Assembly (NCBI GenBank): GCA_030737875.1
Contig: CM060910.1
Coordinates: 70,316,501-70,380,500, forward strand
Direction of reading: 5' to 3'
DNA: 64,000 nucleotides
From: Allium sativum
Lineage: Eukaryota; Streptophyta; Magnoliopsida; Asparagales; Amaryllidaceae
Shown here: one piece after another, positions 12,180 through 21,352 of the stretch
Layout of the letters: each line of letters starts with the position of its first letter
Position numbering within the stretch: the first letter of the stretch is position 1
Program-made: the position numbers and the translations under genes
Notes under the pieces: model-generated
Seen by the model: the letters and a program-made list of their open reading frames with translations, nothing else
The model's database searches: none
Told to the model about the DNA's origin: nothing

Positions 12180-12740
12180 ATATTTTGCCAATATTTAATT
12201 CTCTATTTTAACTCCCATCAACCAATGAATTATTCAACTATGTTGCTTTTGATTTTCACTATTCTCATAAATATGGCGTAGTAGGCATAAATGTATTTTT
12301 TTTATGATATGCAAATGTTTAAATTTACATGCTATCCTATCTCATCAAGAAAATAATAATGTGATTATATTCTATGATTAAATACAACAATTAATGATAG
12401 CATTAAAATAAATTTCTCTACTTGAATATAAATAACCCTTGTCACAAACAAATGGCACAAATAAAGTAATTTTAAAAATTGAATGCTTATTTTCCTATTT
12501 AACTCTCAGTAAGTACTGAACTATTACACTGCACTGCTTTTAATTTCTCATTTTGCTAGCATGATCGCTCATATAAAGCAGATGTGCTTTTTCTATGAAT
12601 CTATATACATTTAATTCTATATCGAGGAAATAATCATGGGACTACATTCTATAATTAAATACAAATTCGCCTTTGGCCACAATTAATGATAGAAACAATT
12701 TATTTTCTCTAATTAGATACAGATAATATGACTGTTTCTT
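12180..12740. repeat. Diverged direct repeat, about 300-bp unit
   Basis: Two neighbouring blocks, about 12180-12440 and 12480-12740, share the same order of phrases: an opening near AACTCYCA, then TGCTTTTRATTT, then ACATTCTAT-ATTAAATACA, then ACAATTAATGATAG. Many substitutions and small gaps separate them, so the duplication is old. Confidence 0.6.
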
Positions 12741-13360
12741 TCTTTACATGATTGATGATTCCTAAAATAACTCAATCTCAATCATATTTTTGTAAGTGGT
12801 TGATTTGTCCATATATATACATTAAAAAGGGCAACATTACGCATGTGTCAAAGTTATTTTATCTTATCATGAGTTAACTTGATATAATTCATGCTTCAAT
12901 GAGTCGTTTCCAGTTACACCTATGAACAATAAACGATATAGCTTAATAAGTACATGAAAATAATAATTTTTAAATTTGAAACAAATTTATCTTTAAAGTT
13001 GAATCTCCAATCCCATTATTATGCTAATATCATTCCAATCCCATTATTATCTAAGTAGCCTGAGCACAGTATCAACATGGATGATTTCATTGGAAACTAA
13101 ATTGTGTGTAATGTCCAAAAAATGTTAGCAGTCATGTGTTGTGTAGCAGTATGAATAAAAGATTCTGTAGCAAAGCCTTCCTGTAATGAAACTTGCTATG
13201 TAAAATGTTTGACAAATCCATTCTCCGGTGATTTGTAAAGACAACCGAATGATTAAGATTTTGCAATTTTATTTTTTTAGTCAAGTAAACATCATTATTA
13301 ATTACTGTTTTCATACAAACACAATGTTTTTACATAAAAAATATCTAACATTGGCTCTCT

Positions 13361-13457
13361 CTAAGCATCTGCTAGTCAAAACATTAAAAGATTCCACAGT
13401 AGACCTATATCTAAGCATCTGCTTACTAAAACATTAAAGATTTCACAGTAGACATAC
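13361..13457. repeat. Two-copy 50-bp tandem repeat
   Basis: The phrase CTAAGCATCTGCT begins at 13361 and again at 13411. Each copy continues with AAAACATTAAA and CACAGTAGAC, differing by only a few bases. Confidence 0.8.
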
Positions 13458-14125
13458 CATTCAAGCTGTTCATAACCAACATGCAAGCTAGACCCACCAA
13501 AACCACAAAGTCATTGCGTATTTAGATGCCAAGGGTTCCTGTAAAAATAAGTTGTCACTTTAACCAAAATAAAGGGTTTAAAAAAGCATGGTAAAATAGT
13601 ATATATTTGTAATAGTAAAGTTTACTTATATCAGGGTCCGCTGATGATGACCTCAACACTTCATATCTAAACAACAACTATTATATCGGTAAAGGTGATA
13701 CATTTTGCTTGATTGAACGTGCAATGCTATTTCACTACATATAAATAAAAATTCCTTTTTATGTAACAATAACGTACCTTTTTTTGTCAACAAACCATGA
13801 TCTGTATAGCAAAAAAAAAAATTAATCAAGCTTGCTTTGTGAGGCAATGACAATCACAGAAAAAGACCTTGTTTTCATATTGAAAAATGTAATCTTTCAA
13901 ATTATTCAAGCCTGACATAACATAAAATGGCAACTAAATTCTAAATTGCCATCGACATGTAAAATTTATACTTAAATGGCATGATTAATATATCATTTGA
14001 TATTATAATGAAGTATGGTGCATGTCATGTAACAATAACAATACCCTTTATACAATGCAGGCAATTAAGAATTAAATTAATTGTTACAATTTATGTCATG
14101 TAGAAACGAAGGAATTATAAACCGA

Positions 14126-14600
14126 CACTACAAAAAAACACTGATTTTGCAGCAGACAAATCCGCCGCCGAATATGTATTAGCGACGGATTTGTGACGGA
14201 TAGTACTGATCGGTAAATTTCACATCGGTATTTTAGTGACCATTTTGCGATGGAAGTTAACGTCAATTCTCCGACACTTTACCATCATTTATCAATATAT
14301 TTAATTTTAATTTTAAAAAATTTTACCGACATTTTACTGATGGATATATATTTCTTTAATATGAAATTCCGTCGTCGGAGATCCCTTGCTAAACGGCGAG
14401 AGATTAAAAACGGATTATTTCTACTTTTGCTTCACCTTATACATCTGTCGGTAATTCATTGCAAATGTTAACATTTTAGCAAGATTATTGGTGAGAGTTG
14501 TTTTTATTTCCGTCGGCAATCACACGTAGATTTTGCAAAACCCACTCGTATTCCCTTTCTATTCCGTCGGTAAATGTTACTAAAATAAAATACTAATTTA
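14126..14600. repeat. CACTA-2 left TIR and subterminal repeats
   Basis: After the terminal repeat, phrases built on GCGACGGA, CCGACA, TCGGTAA and CCGTCGGT recur in both orientations up to about 14575. The right end (38640-38947) has the same vocabulary. They are probable transposase-binding sites. The small open stretch 14250-14471 is an artefact of this repeat. Confidence 0.8.
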
Positions 14601-15552
14601 CAACTGATGGACGCCAATGTTAATTAAGATACCTAGCTAATATGAACTCAAAAATAATACCATTCATAATCAAATAACGATATAAATATCAATTAACATA
14701 CAAGCACAATACATAATCAAGTTGCTAAATTCAATACATAATCAATAGTATACATAATACATATTACATTGACACAATACAGAACTACAGATACATTAAT
14801 ATTTTAATACACTGGCAATCAGTCAATCTCCACTTCCACCACTGCTCCTTTTCTCCTCAGTCCTCATATCAGCTTAAATCCTGAAACCTGAAATAGTAAA
14901 ATGAAATCCTCATATAAAGCAAGACTATTATTGATCATAATAGAAAAATTACAAAATTAGTTCAGTACTAAGCAGTGTCCAACATGGTCTATCTACCAGG
15001 TGGCTCAAAGGATGGAAACAATCAGTTGTTGCTTGCCTTAATCCAGCAAGACGCTAAAATTTGAATAATAAAATAAGCTAAACTTGTGCTTTATGCTTCT
15101 GTACGCCAACAATTCTTTTACCGCAGGCTAGCTGATGCAAGTTAACAGAGCAGAGCCTTCTTTGAAGGTCGCTATCTCATCTTAATCCCTTTTTACTGTA
15201 TCAGTGGATCTTTATTATATTTTTCTTTTGTAGTGCTCACCACTTGACATTATGCTCTTGTGCCTTATTTTAAAATTTAAATTTGTGTCTTTATTCGATC
15301 TTCAAACTCTGTCCTTAAAAAAAACAATAGCAATAATTAAGTTATTTACAGGTAGTTCATTCATTTATATATTCCATTACATAATTAAAGGCACATAGCA
15401 TTTAAATTTAGACAAGGACAAAGCTTACCAAAAGTACAATCGGTTATGGGCAACTAATCATGTTATCTTATCGCAAAACAAAATTAGTCCGCACAGTAAA
15501 AGATTTTTATTATCAAAGCACGTGTCTAAGTGACTTGGAGGACCTTCTGTTA
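14601..15552. other. CACTA-2 interior, left arm, no gene
   Basis: AT-rich sequence between the subterminal repeats and the Harbinger insertion. I see no open frame of note and no recognisable domain. The last three bases, TTA at 15550-15552, are the Harbinger target duplicate. Confidence 0.6.
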
Positions 15553-15568
15553 GAGCATCTCCAACAGT

Positions 15569-15713
15569 GTTACGGGCCGTAACGTTACGGCCCGTAACAT
15601 TACGGGAGATATCTTTGATATCTCCCAACAGGCGCGAGCTGATTTTATCAGCTCGCAGCCTGCGAGCTGATTTTATCAGCTCGCGAGCTCGCGAGCTGAT
15701 AAAATCAGCTCGC
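15569..15713. repeat. Left subterminal palindrome array of the Harbinger element
   Basis: Immediately inside the TIR is a perfect 30-bp palindrome (15569-15598) made of GTTACGGGCCGTAAC and its inverse. It is followed by a GGGAGATATC hairpin with a TTT loop (15604-15626). Then come three copies of a hairpin with arms GCGAGCTGA and TCAGCTCGC around a TTTTA or TAAAA core (15634-15656, 15662-15684, 15691-15713). The last two copies are mirror images about GAGCTC. The hairpin unit recurs at the right end, so this is a designed-looking terminal array and not chance. Confidence 0.9.
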
Positions 15714-15720
15714 GCCTGTT

Positions 15721-15743
15721 CCCGAGCCTATATATGGCTCGGG
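15721..15743 (+). promoter_or_regulatory. TATA box inside a perfect inverted repeat, probable PMD-gene promoter
   Basis: The sequence is CCCGAGCC, then TATATAT, then GGCTCGGG: 8-bp arms exactly flank a TATA box. The PMD start codon is about 75 bp downstream at 15818, a suitable distance. The ATG at 15734 overlaps the TATA box and is unlikely to be in the transcript, which is why 15818 is preferred as the start. A dimeric protein could bind here and block or recruit the basal machinery; that is inference. Confidence 0.6.
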
Positions 15744-15817
15744 GGGGTGTTTGGTTATATTCATTTAATTTTAATTTCCTCCTTTTTAATTTCTTTTTTA
15801 ATCGTTCCAACGTCGGG

Positions 15818-17004
15818 ATGCCGCCACGCGTGACGAAGAGCGGGAGACACACAGTTAGAGTTATGCCAAACGACATGTCTGGTCCAGTACACCTTCCTCC
15901 ACCAGAGGGGACGACGATTGAGGACTTACGTATCCTTCACGAGATGCCACAGGGATTCACCCATCGATCAGTTACCGCGCTGGACACCGTTCAGGTATTA
16001 GTTTTACTTTATAGTTTTACGTTATAGTTTAGTGCATGTACGTTCTATGGTCTAGTAGTTTGAACGTCAATAGTCATTTAAATAGTATACATTATTGCAC
16101 GTACTAGTTAAATATTGATTTAGCTGTTAAATAGTCTTTTAACTGTTAAAACTTTATCATGTAGTAGTTTGTTATACGTTAGTAGTACGAACTTTAATAC
16201 TCATTTAACTGTTAAATAGTCATTTAGTGCATGCACGTTATCGTTTAGTGCATAGGCGTGCTTGGTTTTATAGTCGTTTAACTGGTATTATTTTAATAGA
16301 CTCGGTATGTAAACGTTCGCGGGAGTTGGGCGAAGTTTGTAGCATCAGCCTTAGACATATTACCTCTGGATATTCGAGAGAGACTATTTGGCAGTCCATT
16401 TGGACGTTTTTTACGTATTATACCTCCCCAGTCCTTCGATCGACCTTTGGTCGAAGCCTTATCAGAGAGATGGTGGCCTACGACACACACCTTTCACTTC
16501 CCGGATTTTGAGCTAGGTATCACCCCAGCCGATTTTTACATGCTTTCGGGGATTGAGATAGGCCTTCCAGATAGAGTCATACCTCCATTTGATTCCCAGT
16601 TTGAGTCACCCGAGTCGTACATACAGTATTTGCCAGGTTTGGATGCGGCTCGTGTAGCTAATGGTGCCGTTCCCTGCACATATTTACTTGATTATATTAC
16701 AGCGCATGTAGATGCGGTAGATTTCCACGACATACTGTACAGGGCTACCATTTTATACCTCCTTGGTTCGACGTTCTTTACGAACCAACAGAGTTCGATT
16801 AGGCTTGGCTACCTTGCAGCACTAGTCGATTTAGATCAGCTGCATATGTTTGATTGGGGCTCTGCCATACTGGGTTATCTATACACCGCTCTTGACTCCT
16901 ATGCTTTTAGAGAGGTTCAGCAGATGTATGGTTTTTGGTACATGTTGCCGTGCTGGTACTACGAGTACACGGCCAACATAACTCCTTTTTTAACTCCTTT
17001 TTAA
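15818..17004 (+). CDS. Plant mobile domain (PMD, MAIN/MAIL1-like) protein, two exons
   Basis: Exon 1 is 15818-15994 (59 codons, MPPRVTKSGRHTVRV...), ending CAG/GTATTA. Exon 2 is 16300-17004, after a 305-bp intron ending TTTAATAG. Both junctions are phase 0, giving 293 residues. The second exon has the PMD (aminotransferase-like) signature: SWAKFVASALDILPLDIRER, then LVEALSERWWPTTHTFHFPD, then FELGITPADFYMLSGI and later LLGSTFFTNQQSSIRLGYLA. PMD proteins occur in the nuclear MAIN/MAIL1 family and in several plant transposons; their biochemical role is not established. It ends in a small in-frame duplication (TPFLTPF) before the stop, so the C-terminus may be shortened. It has the same orientation as the transposase and sits 288 bp upstream of it. 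Splice sites are inferred. Confidence 0.85.
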
Positions 17005-17033
17005 CTCCTTCGGGTGCGTAAATGTTTAAATCC

Positions 17034-17222
17034 TTCAATAAACATACACTTAAACCAATAAAGAGACACACAAACCAATAAACATACACTTAAACCAATA
17101 AAGAGACACAAACCAATAAAGAGACACTCAGACCAATAAAGAGACACACAAACCAATAAAGAGACACTCAGACCAATAAAGAGACACTCAGTCCAATAAA
17201 GGAATCCAATAAAGAGACACTC
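17034..17222. repeat. Tandem CCAATAAA-GAGACAC repeat between the two Harbinger genes
   Basis: About nine imperfect copies of a roughly 20-bp unit, CCAATAAAGAGACAC plus a variable CAAA or TCAG end, with some AACATACAC variants. They sit between the PMD stop and the transposase promoter. Each unit carries a CCAAT box on the plus strand, so the array could act as an upstream promoter element for the transposase. Confidence 0.85.
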
Positions 17223-17233
17223 AAATCAAACCT

Positions 17234-17242
17234 TATATATAA
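17234..17242 (+). promoter_or_regulatory. TATA box of the transposase gene
   Basis: TATATATAA lies 50 bp before the transposase ATG at 17293 and directly downstream of the CCAAT-bearing tandem repeats. The leader would be short, about 20-25 nt. Confidence 0.5.
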
Positions 17243-17292
17243 CAGCAACATTGTCATACATATCTCAAATCAAAACTTACTAACAAATATAA

Positions 17293-18606
17293 ATGGATTC
17301 CAGTTTTACAAAATGCTTGCTGGCTTTTGCTAGCGATTCAGAGGAAGATGAAATCCTTCAAGAGGAAGCAGAAGAAATACAAGAAATACGGGACCTATAT
17401 CGTGAAGCGTACGGTTCATCGTCCACAACTAGAGGGGGATCGGTTCCTGGAAGGAGGTTTATACACCGAAATCATGCTAAATACTACAAGTCTTTGATGC
17501 AAGATTACTTCGATGAGGATTGCACTTACGGGCCTGATATGTTTCGTCGAAGATTCAGGATGCGGAGAAACCTATTTCTTCGGATATTGGCTGGTATTCA
17601 AGGTAACAATGATTACTTTAAGTACAAACATAATGCATCGAAGACACAGGGATTGTCCGGTGAACAAAAAATGACGGCAGCTATGAGAATGTTAGCTTAT
17701 GCCACTCCAGCCGATGCTTTGGACGATGCATACCGCATAGCAGAGAGCACGGCACTAGAAACACTTGAAACTTTCTGTCAAGCAATTGTGGACGTCTACG
17801 GAGAAGAATACTTACGGTCTCCAAACGAAGCAGATGTAGTGCGAATCAGAGAGATGCACGAAAGCAGGGGTTGGCCGGGAATGTTAGGAAGTCTGGACTG
17901 TATGCACTGGGAATGGAAGAACTGTCCTAAGGGATTACAAGGTGCGTACAACGGCAAGGAAAGACGACCAACCATCATTTTGGAAGCTGTGGCATCGTAC
18001 GATCTGTGGATATGGCACGCTTTCTTCGGAATGCCCGGGTCTAATAACGACTTAAATGTTGTGGAAAGATCTCATTTGTTCAATGATCTTGCTAAAGGCC
18101 AGGTACCTCCTTTAACATTTACCCTAGGCCAAAATACTTACAACCATGGCTATTACCTAGGTGACGGCATTTACCCGAAATGGAGCACCATTGTTAAAAC
18201 ATGTCCAAATCCATTAACTCCTAAACAAGTCATGTTCGCGGCGATGCAAGAGGGACAAAGGAAAGATGTGGAACGTGCTTTCGGTGTTTTACAATCTAGA
18301 TTTGCAATGATAAGTAATCCATGTCGGCTATGGCGTAGGAGTAAGATGTCTACAATCATGTTTGCTTGCATCGTTCTTCACAACATGATTATAGAAGATG
18401 AAAGAGATATGGATAAAGATCAACGTCACTGCGATTACGAGGGTGCTTCGCTACCACCTCCAGTATTCCGACAAAACCAACCACTAACAGAGGAGGACTT
18501 CAACGTTCATTTGAGCCGTCAAGTTATCTACAGAGATGCAGAACTCCATAACAAGCTACAGAAGGATCTTATGACTCATTTATGGAACCACCACGGCGAT
18601 ACCTAG
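17293..18606 (+). CDS. PIF/Harbinger DDE transposase (HARBI1-like)
   Basis: A 437-residue uninterrupted frame from ATG, the usual length for this family. After an acidic N-terminus (residues 15-37) and a helix-rich putative DNA-contact region (about 60-140) comes the DDE_Tnp_4 nuclease core. The catalytic acids are D202 in LGSLDCMHW, D253 in GSNNDLNV and E327 in KDVERAFGVLQ, followed by ACIVLHNMIIEDE near 365-375. It would cut at the GAGCATCT termini and insert into TWA sites. All key residues are present and there is no frameshift, so the enzyme could be active. PIF-type transposases normally act with a second, DNA-binding protein; the only candidate in this element is the PMD protein upstream. 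Confidence 0.95.
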   Translation: MDSSFTKCLLAFASDSEEDEILQEEAEEIQEIRDLYREAYGSSSTTRGGSVPGRRFIHRNHAKYYKSLMQDYFDEDCTYGPDMFRRRFRMRRNLFLRILAGIQGNNDYFKYKHNASKTQGLSGEQKMTAAMRMLAYATPADALDDAYRIAESTALETLETFCQAIVDVYGEEYLRSPNEADVVRIREMHESRGWPGMLGSLDCMHWEWKNCPKGLQGAYNGKERRPTIILEAVASYDLWIWHAFFGMPGSNNDLNVVERSHLFNDLAKGQVPPLTFTLGQNTYNHGYYLGDGIYPKWSTIVKTCPNPLTPKQVMFAAMQEGQRKDVERAFGVLQSRFAMISNPCRLWRRSKMSTIMFACIVLHNMIIEDERDMDKDQRHCDYEGASLPPPVFRQNQPLTEEDFNVHLSRQVIYRDAELHNKLQKDLMTHLWNHHGDT

Positions 18607-19078
18607 TTATGAAGAACCATTACCTGAATGTGTTTTATTTTATGTTTGTCTGAACTTATCGATTATGTATGCAGTAAAGATGTTCCTAAGTTATTAATCA
18701 TCTATTGTACGAACTCCTTTTCTACTATTACTTCTCTTGTACGAACTCCTAAGTTATTAATCATCGATTATGTTTCATTTCCTAAGATGTTCCTAAGTTA
18801 TTAATCATCGATTGTGTTTCATTTTCTATTATACAAACTCCTTTTCTTGTATTCGTACGAGTTATTAATCATCTATTATTATGTTCCTAAGTTTATTTTA
18901 CAAATTACATATCGGTTATGTTTTTGTATACGACAAACTAGGGTAAAACGTTAAAAAAAAAAATTGGTTTTGCTCTTAGTAATCAAACATTATTATTATG
19001 TTTCGAAGTTTATTTTACAAAAAAATTAATGCATTTGGTATTGTATATGGTAAAAATAGTTGGGAAAAAAAAAAGGCC
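18607..19078. other. 3' region of the Harbinger element
   Basis: Non-coding AT-rich sequence after the transposase stop. It contains imperfect direct repeats of CCTAAGTTATTAATCATC (around 18687, 18748, 18790 and 18860, some truncated). It probably includes the transcript 3' end, but no single polyadenylation signal stands out. Confidence 0.5.
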
Positions 19079-19160
19079 ACGAGCTGATTTTATCAGCTCC
19101 TGAAGTCGCGAGTTGATAAAATCAGCTCGCGACATCACGAGCTGATAAAATCAGCTCGCG
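19079..19160. repeat. Right subterminal palindrome array of the Harbinger element
   Basis: Three copies of the GAGCTGA-TTTTA/TAAAA-TCAGCTC hairpin lie at 19081-19099, 19108-19130 and 19138-19158, separated by 8-9 bp. They match the three hairpins at 15634-15713. The second copy has one arm substitution (GAGTTGA), so it is no longer perfect. Confidence 0.9.
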
Positions 19161-19291
19161 CGCCCTATTCCGAACTCTGAATCCAGCCCGTAACATTTGC
19201 CTTCATATTACACCGTGTAACAACTGTTGGGTGCAAAAATAAGGGATATTACACCCCTTAACATGAATTTCCTCCACTGTTGGAGATGCTC

Positions 19292-20370
19292 TTATAAGAA
19301 TGATAACTGTATCATATAACGGAAGCTCATTAACTAATTCAGCATCATAAATGTATGTTTTAAGGTAAATGGCTGAAAAAATAAGTAAGGAAAGAATATG
19401 TTACCAAAGAAAATATAGTAATTGCTTTTTTGGTTGATGAATCTGTTGAAGAAGTTGAGCTGCCAGCTGCAAAGTAGCCTAAAGAAATTTTTGTGATTCT
19501 GAGTCTTGCTCCGCTGCATTCATGTTACTTCTTGCTGACTACACACCTGCACTTGATCACCAACCGACTGTTGTACTTGATAGCCATCCGACTTTTGCGT
19601 TGCAGCAGCGTTAGATACCTCAGGGTGCGAGTACATCGAGAAATGCAAGCTTGGGTCTTGAGGCGGAACAGACTGTTTTAGTTTCTGAACGTGATTGAAA
19701 GTTTGCAAATTGTTTTTTTTTTTCCTAATGATATATACATTGGCTTAGCTTCCTATTTCCGAAACTAGGACTGAATTACACTTAATCTTCTAGAAGTATA
19801 TAAACAAAACAAAAAAAAAAACTGCCTATTTTTATACGCAACTATAATTGTCTTTGTCTTGAAAGACTAGAAATATACTAAAAGGTAACTTATACTACAT
19901 TAAACAGTCTAGTTTGGTAAAGCATTCGAACAAAAAAATTACGACAATACGAACAGGAAGAAATCAACGTTAAGTAATCAATATTGTAATGAATACCCAG
20001 TATACTGGTAGTGATTACATTAATAATGATACAAACTCTTACACTGACTGCCACTGATACAATCTTGAATATATTTGCGTACAAGGCAGCAAATAAACAG
20101 AGGCATAGTATTGAAAATCCAAAACATTACTAGAATAAAAACAGAGGCAAAAAAAGTAGTGAATGCATACATGCAACCTCCCATTCGCCGATGGAGGCAG
20201 CTACTTATGTTCTATAGCAAACAAATGGAGTAACTGAGAAACGTCTGGTCCCACACAGACAACAATCAATTTAATGTATTCATCTAATAAAGAATCTGTT
20301 CATGCACCATTATGGAGGGCATTTAACATTATAAAATAAATTTATTGGCTCATATGTTACCTTACCTTAG
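19292..20370. other. CACTA-2 interior between Harbinger and gypsy insertions
   Basis: Mostly AT-rich with no intact gene. On the minus strand, 19520-19708 is open and reads SVPPQDPSLHFSMYSHPEV followed by a Q-rich stretch. It looks protein-like, but I cannot assign a family; it may belong with the captured minus-strand fragments beyond the gypsy element. CTTAG at 20366-20370 is the gypsy target duplicate. Confidence 0.45.
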
Positions 20371-21210
20371 TGTTAGCCCACTTTGTGAATTGGGCAACAC
20401 AAAGTCAAGATGTGAAATATTGAAGAGCTTGAAAAACACTGAAGTGGGTCGGATCGGAGCAGTGTAGCGGTTCGGATCGGATAAAATCTGCTGTTCGGAT
20501 CGGTGAGATATTGTTGTTGGAATTAGAGAGGCACGTCTGTTCGGTTCGGAGAGCAACCTATTTTCAGCTGGAGCGGAGAGCAATAGATCTGAGCGGAGCG
20601 GAGTAAACACAGGAATTAGTCCTAAGTCAATCCGGGTCGGATCGGGTACTCCGATCCGAACCCCTTGTGCATACCCCTCCGACCCGAGTCTGTCTTCCAC
20701 GTCACTCTCCTGCATGAGCGCCTGGTTATTCGGATCGGCTGTGACCAGTTCCTACCCTCAACGTCCACTACTCTGATGCGTTGTCAACATAGAAATTCAT
20801 CCGAACCCGAGGCTGATGGGATGGATGACACGTGGCTCCGATCCGGATCGGGCTCTGAGCAAATTCTCACCTATAAATACCCCGTCTGGAGGCAAAGAAA
20901 AGGATCTTTTTTCTGGCACTTTGAGAGTTCAACCACCTTCATAACCTGAATTCCAGCACTCCCGGAAAATCCAAATCTTCTTTCATTATTTGTTTTTAGA
21001 CAATTGAGTGATTGTAAGTGAGTTGTGAGAGAAATCAAGTGAATATTTCATTGTACTTGCAACTAAATCAGTGAAAATAGTGAAAGACAAGTGGACGTAG
21101 GCATTTCTTCGCCGAACCACTATAAATCCTGTGTGTTCATTTTTATTTTTGATCTCATTTCATTCTGCTTTTAATCAATTTGGGTGTTAGAACCACTTTT
21201 TGGTCTAACA
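20371..21210 (+). repeat. 5' LTR of the Tat element
   Basis: The 840-bp LTR has terminal TGTTAG/CTAACA. The promoter half is crowded with TTCGGATCGG and CCGATCCGA motifs (about 20450-20860). A TATA box lies at 20872. The downstream part carries GTGGACGTAGGC...GCCGAACCACTATAAA (21091-21127), a pattern recurrent in plant LTRs near the R/U5 region. Open stretches inside the LTR are not genes. Confidence 0.95.
20872..20879 (+). promoter_or_regulatory. TATA box of the 5' LTR
   Basis: TATAAATA in the context CACCTATAAATACCCC. The start of the genomic transcript is expected about 25-35 bp downstream. The same box is kept in the 3' LTR at 33847. Confidence 0.7.
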
Positions 21211-21352
21211 TTTTGGTGCTTTCACTGAGAACTCATCTGAATTCTTTGTTTTTCGGGATTATCGTTCTACTTTTTGGACCGTTGAGTTCAAAGAAGTTAA
21301 TATTCAAGTTTCAACGCCTTTGGATATTTGTTGAAGTGATTGTCGAAGAATC
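21211..21352 (+). other. Primer-binding site and leader of the Tat element
   Basis: Directly after the LTR comes TTTTGGTGCTTTCACTGAG, the position of the tRNA primer-binding site. The tRNA is not assigned. The leader then runs to the gag ATG at 21353. Confidence 0.6.

Larger units (their letters stand above)
11984..14125. other. Host-type intergenic or intronic DNA, no intact gene
   Basis: AT-rich sequence upstream (in minus-strand sense) of the ClpR remnant, perhaps its former introns. Short open stretches at 13132-13437 and 13653-13853 look random. Two local duplications are listed separately. The CACTA-2 element starts at 14126. Confidence 0.5.
15553..19291 (+). mobile_element. PIF/Harbinger element carrying a PMD gene plus a DDE transposase
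   Basis: Both ends carry the inverted repeat GAGCATCTCCAACAGTG, flanked by TTA at 15550-15552 and 19292-19294, the 3-bp TWA duplication typical of PIF/Harbinger. The 3739-bp element holds two plus-strand genes: a two-exon PMD-domain gene (15818-17004) and an apparently intact transposase (17293-18606). Most plant PIF/Harbinger elements pair the transposase with a Myb/SANT-like protein; here the partner position is occupied by a PMD protein. Palindrome arrays lie just inside both ends. With intact reading frames and matching ends, the element may be young and autonomous. Confidence 0.93.

Noticed and set aside
15734..15817. Upstream in-frame ATG extending the PMD protein by 28 residues
   Set aside because: The ATG overlaps the TATA box, so it is unlikely to be transcribed.
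15676..15876. Minus-strand open frame in the Harbinger left end
   Set aside because: A by-product of the palindrome array and the PMD exon on the other strand.
20362..20715. Minus-strand open frame of 117 codons, repeated at 33298-33690
   Set aside because: It lies in the LTR and exists in both LTR copies; its translation reflects the TTCGGATCGG motif and not a protein family.
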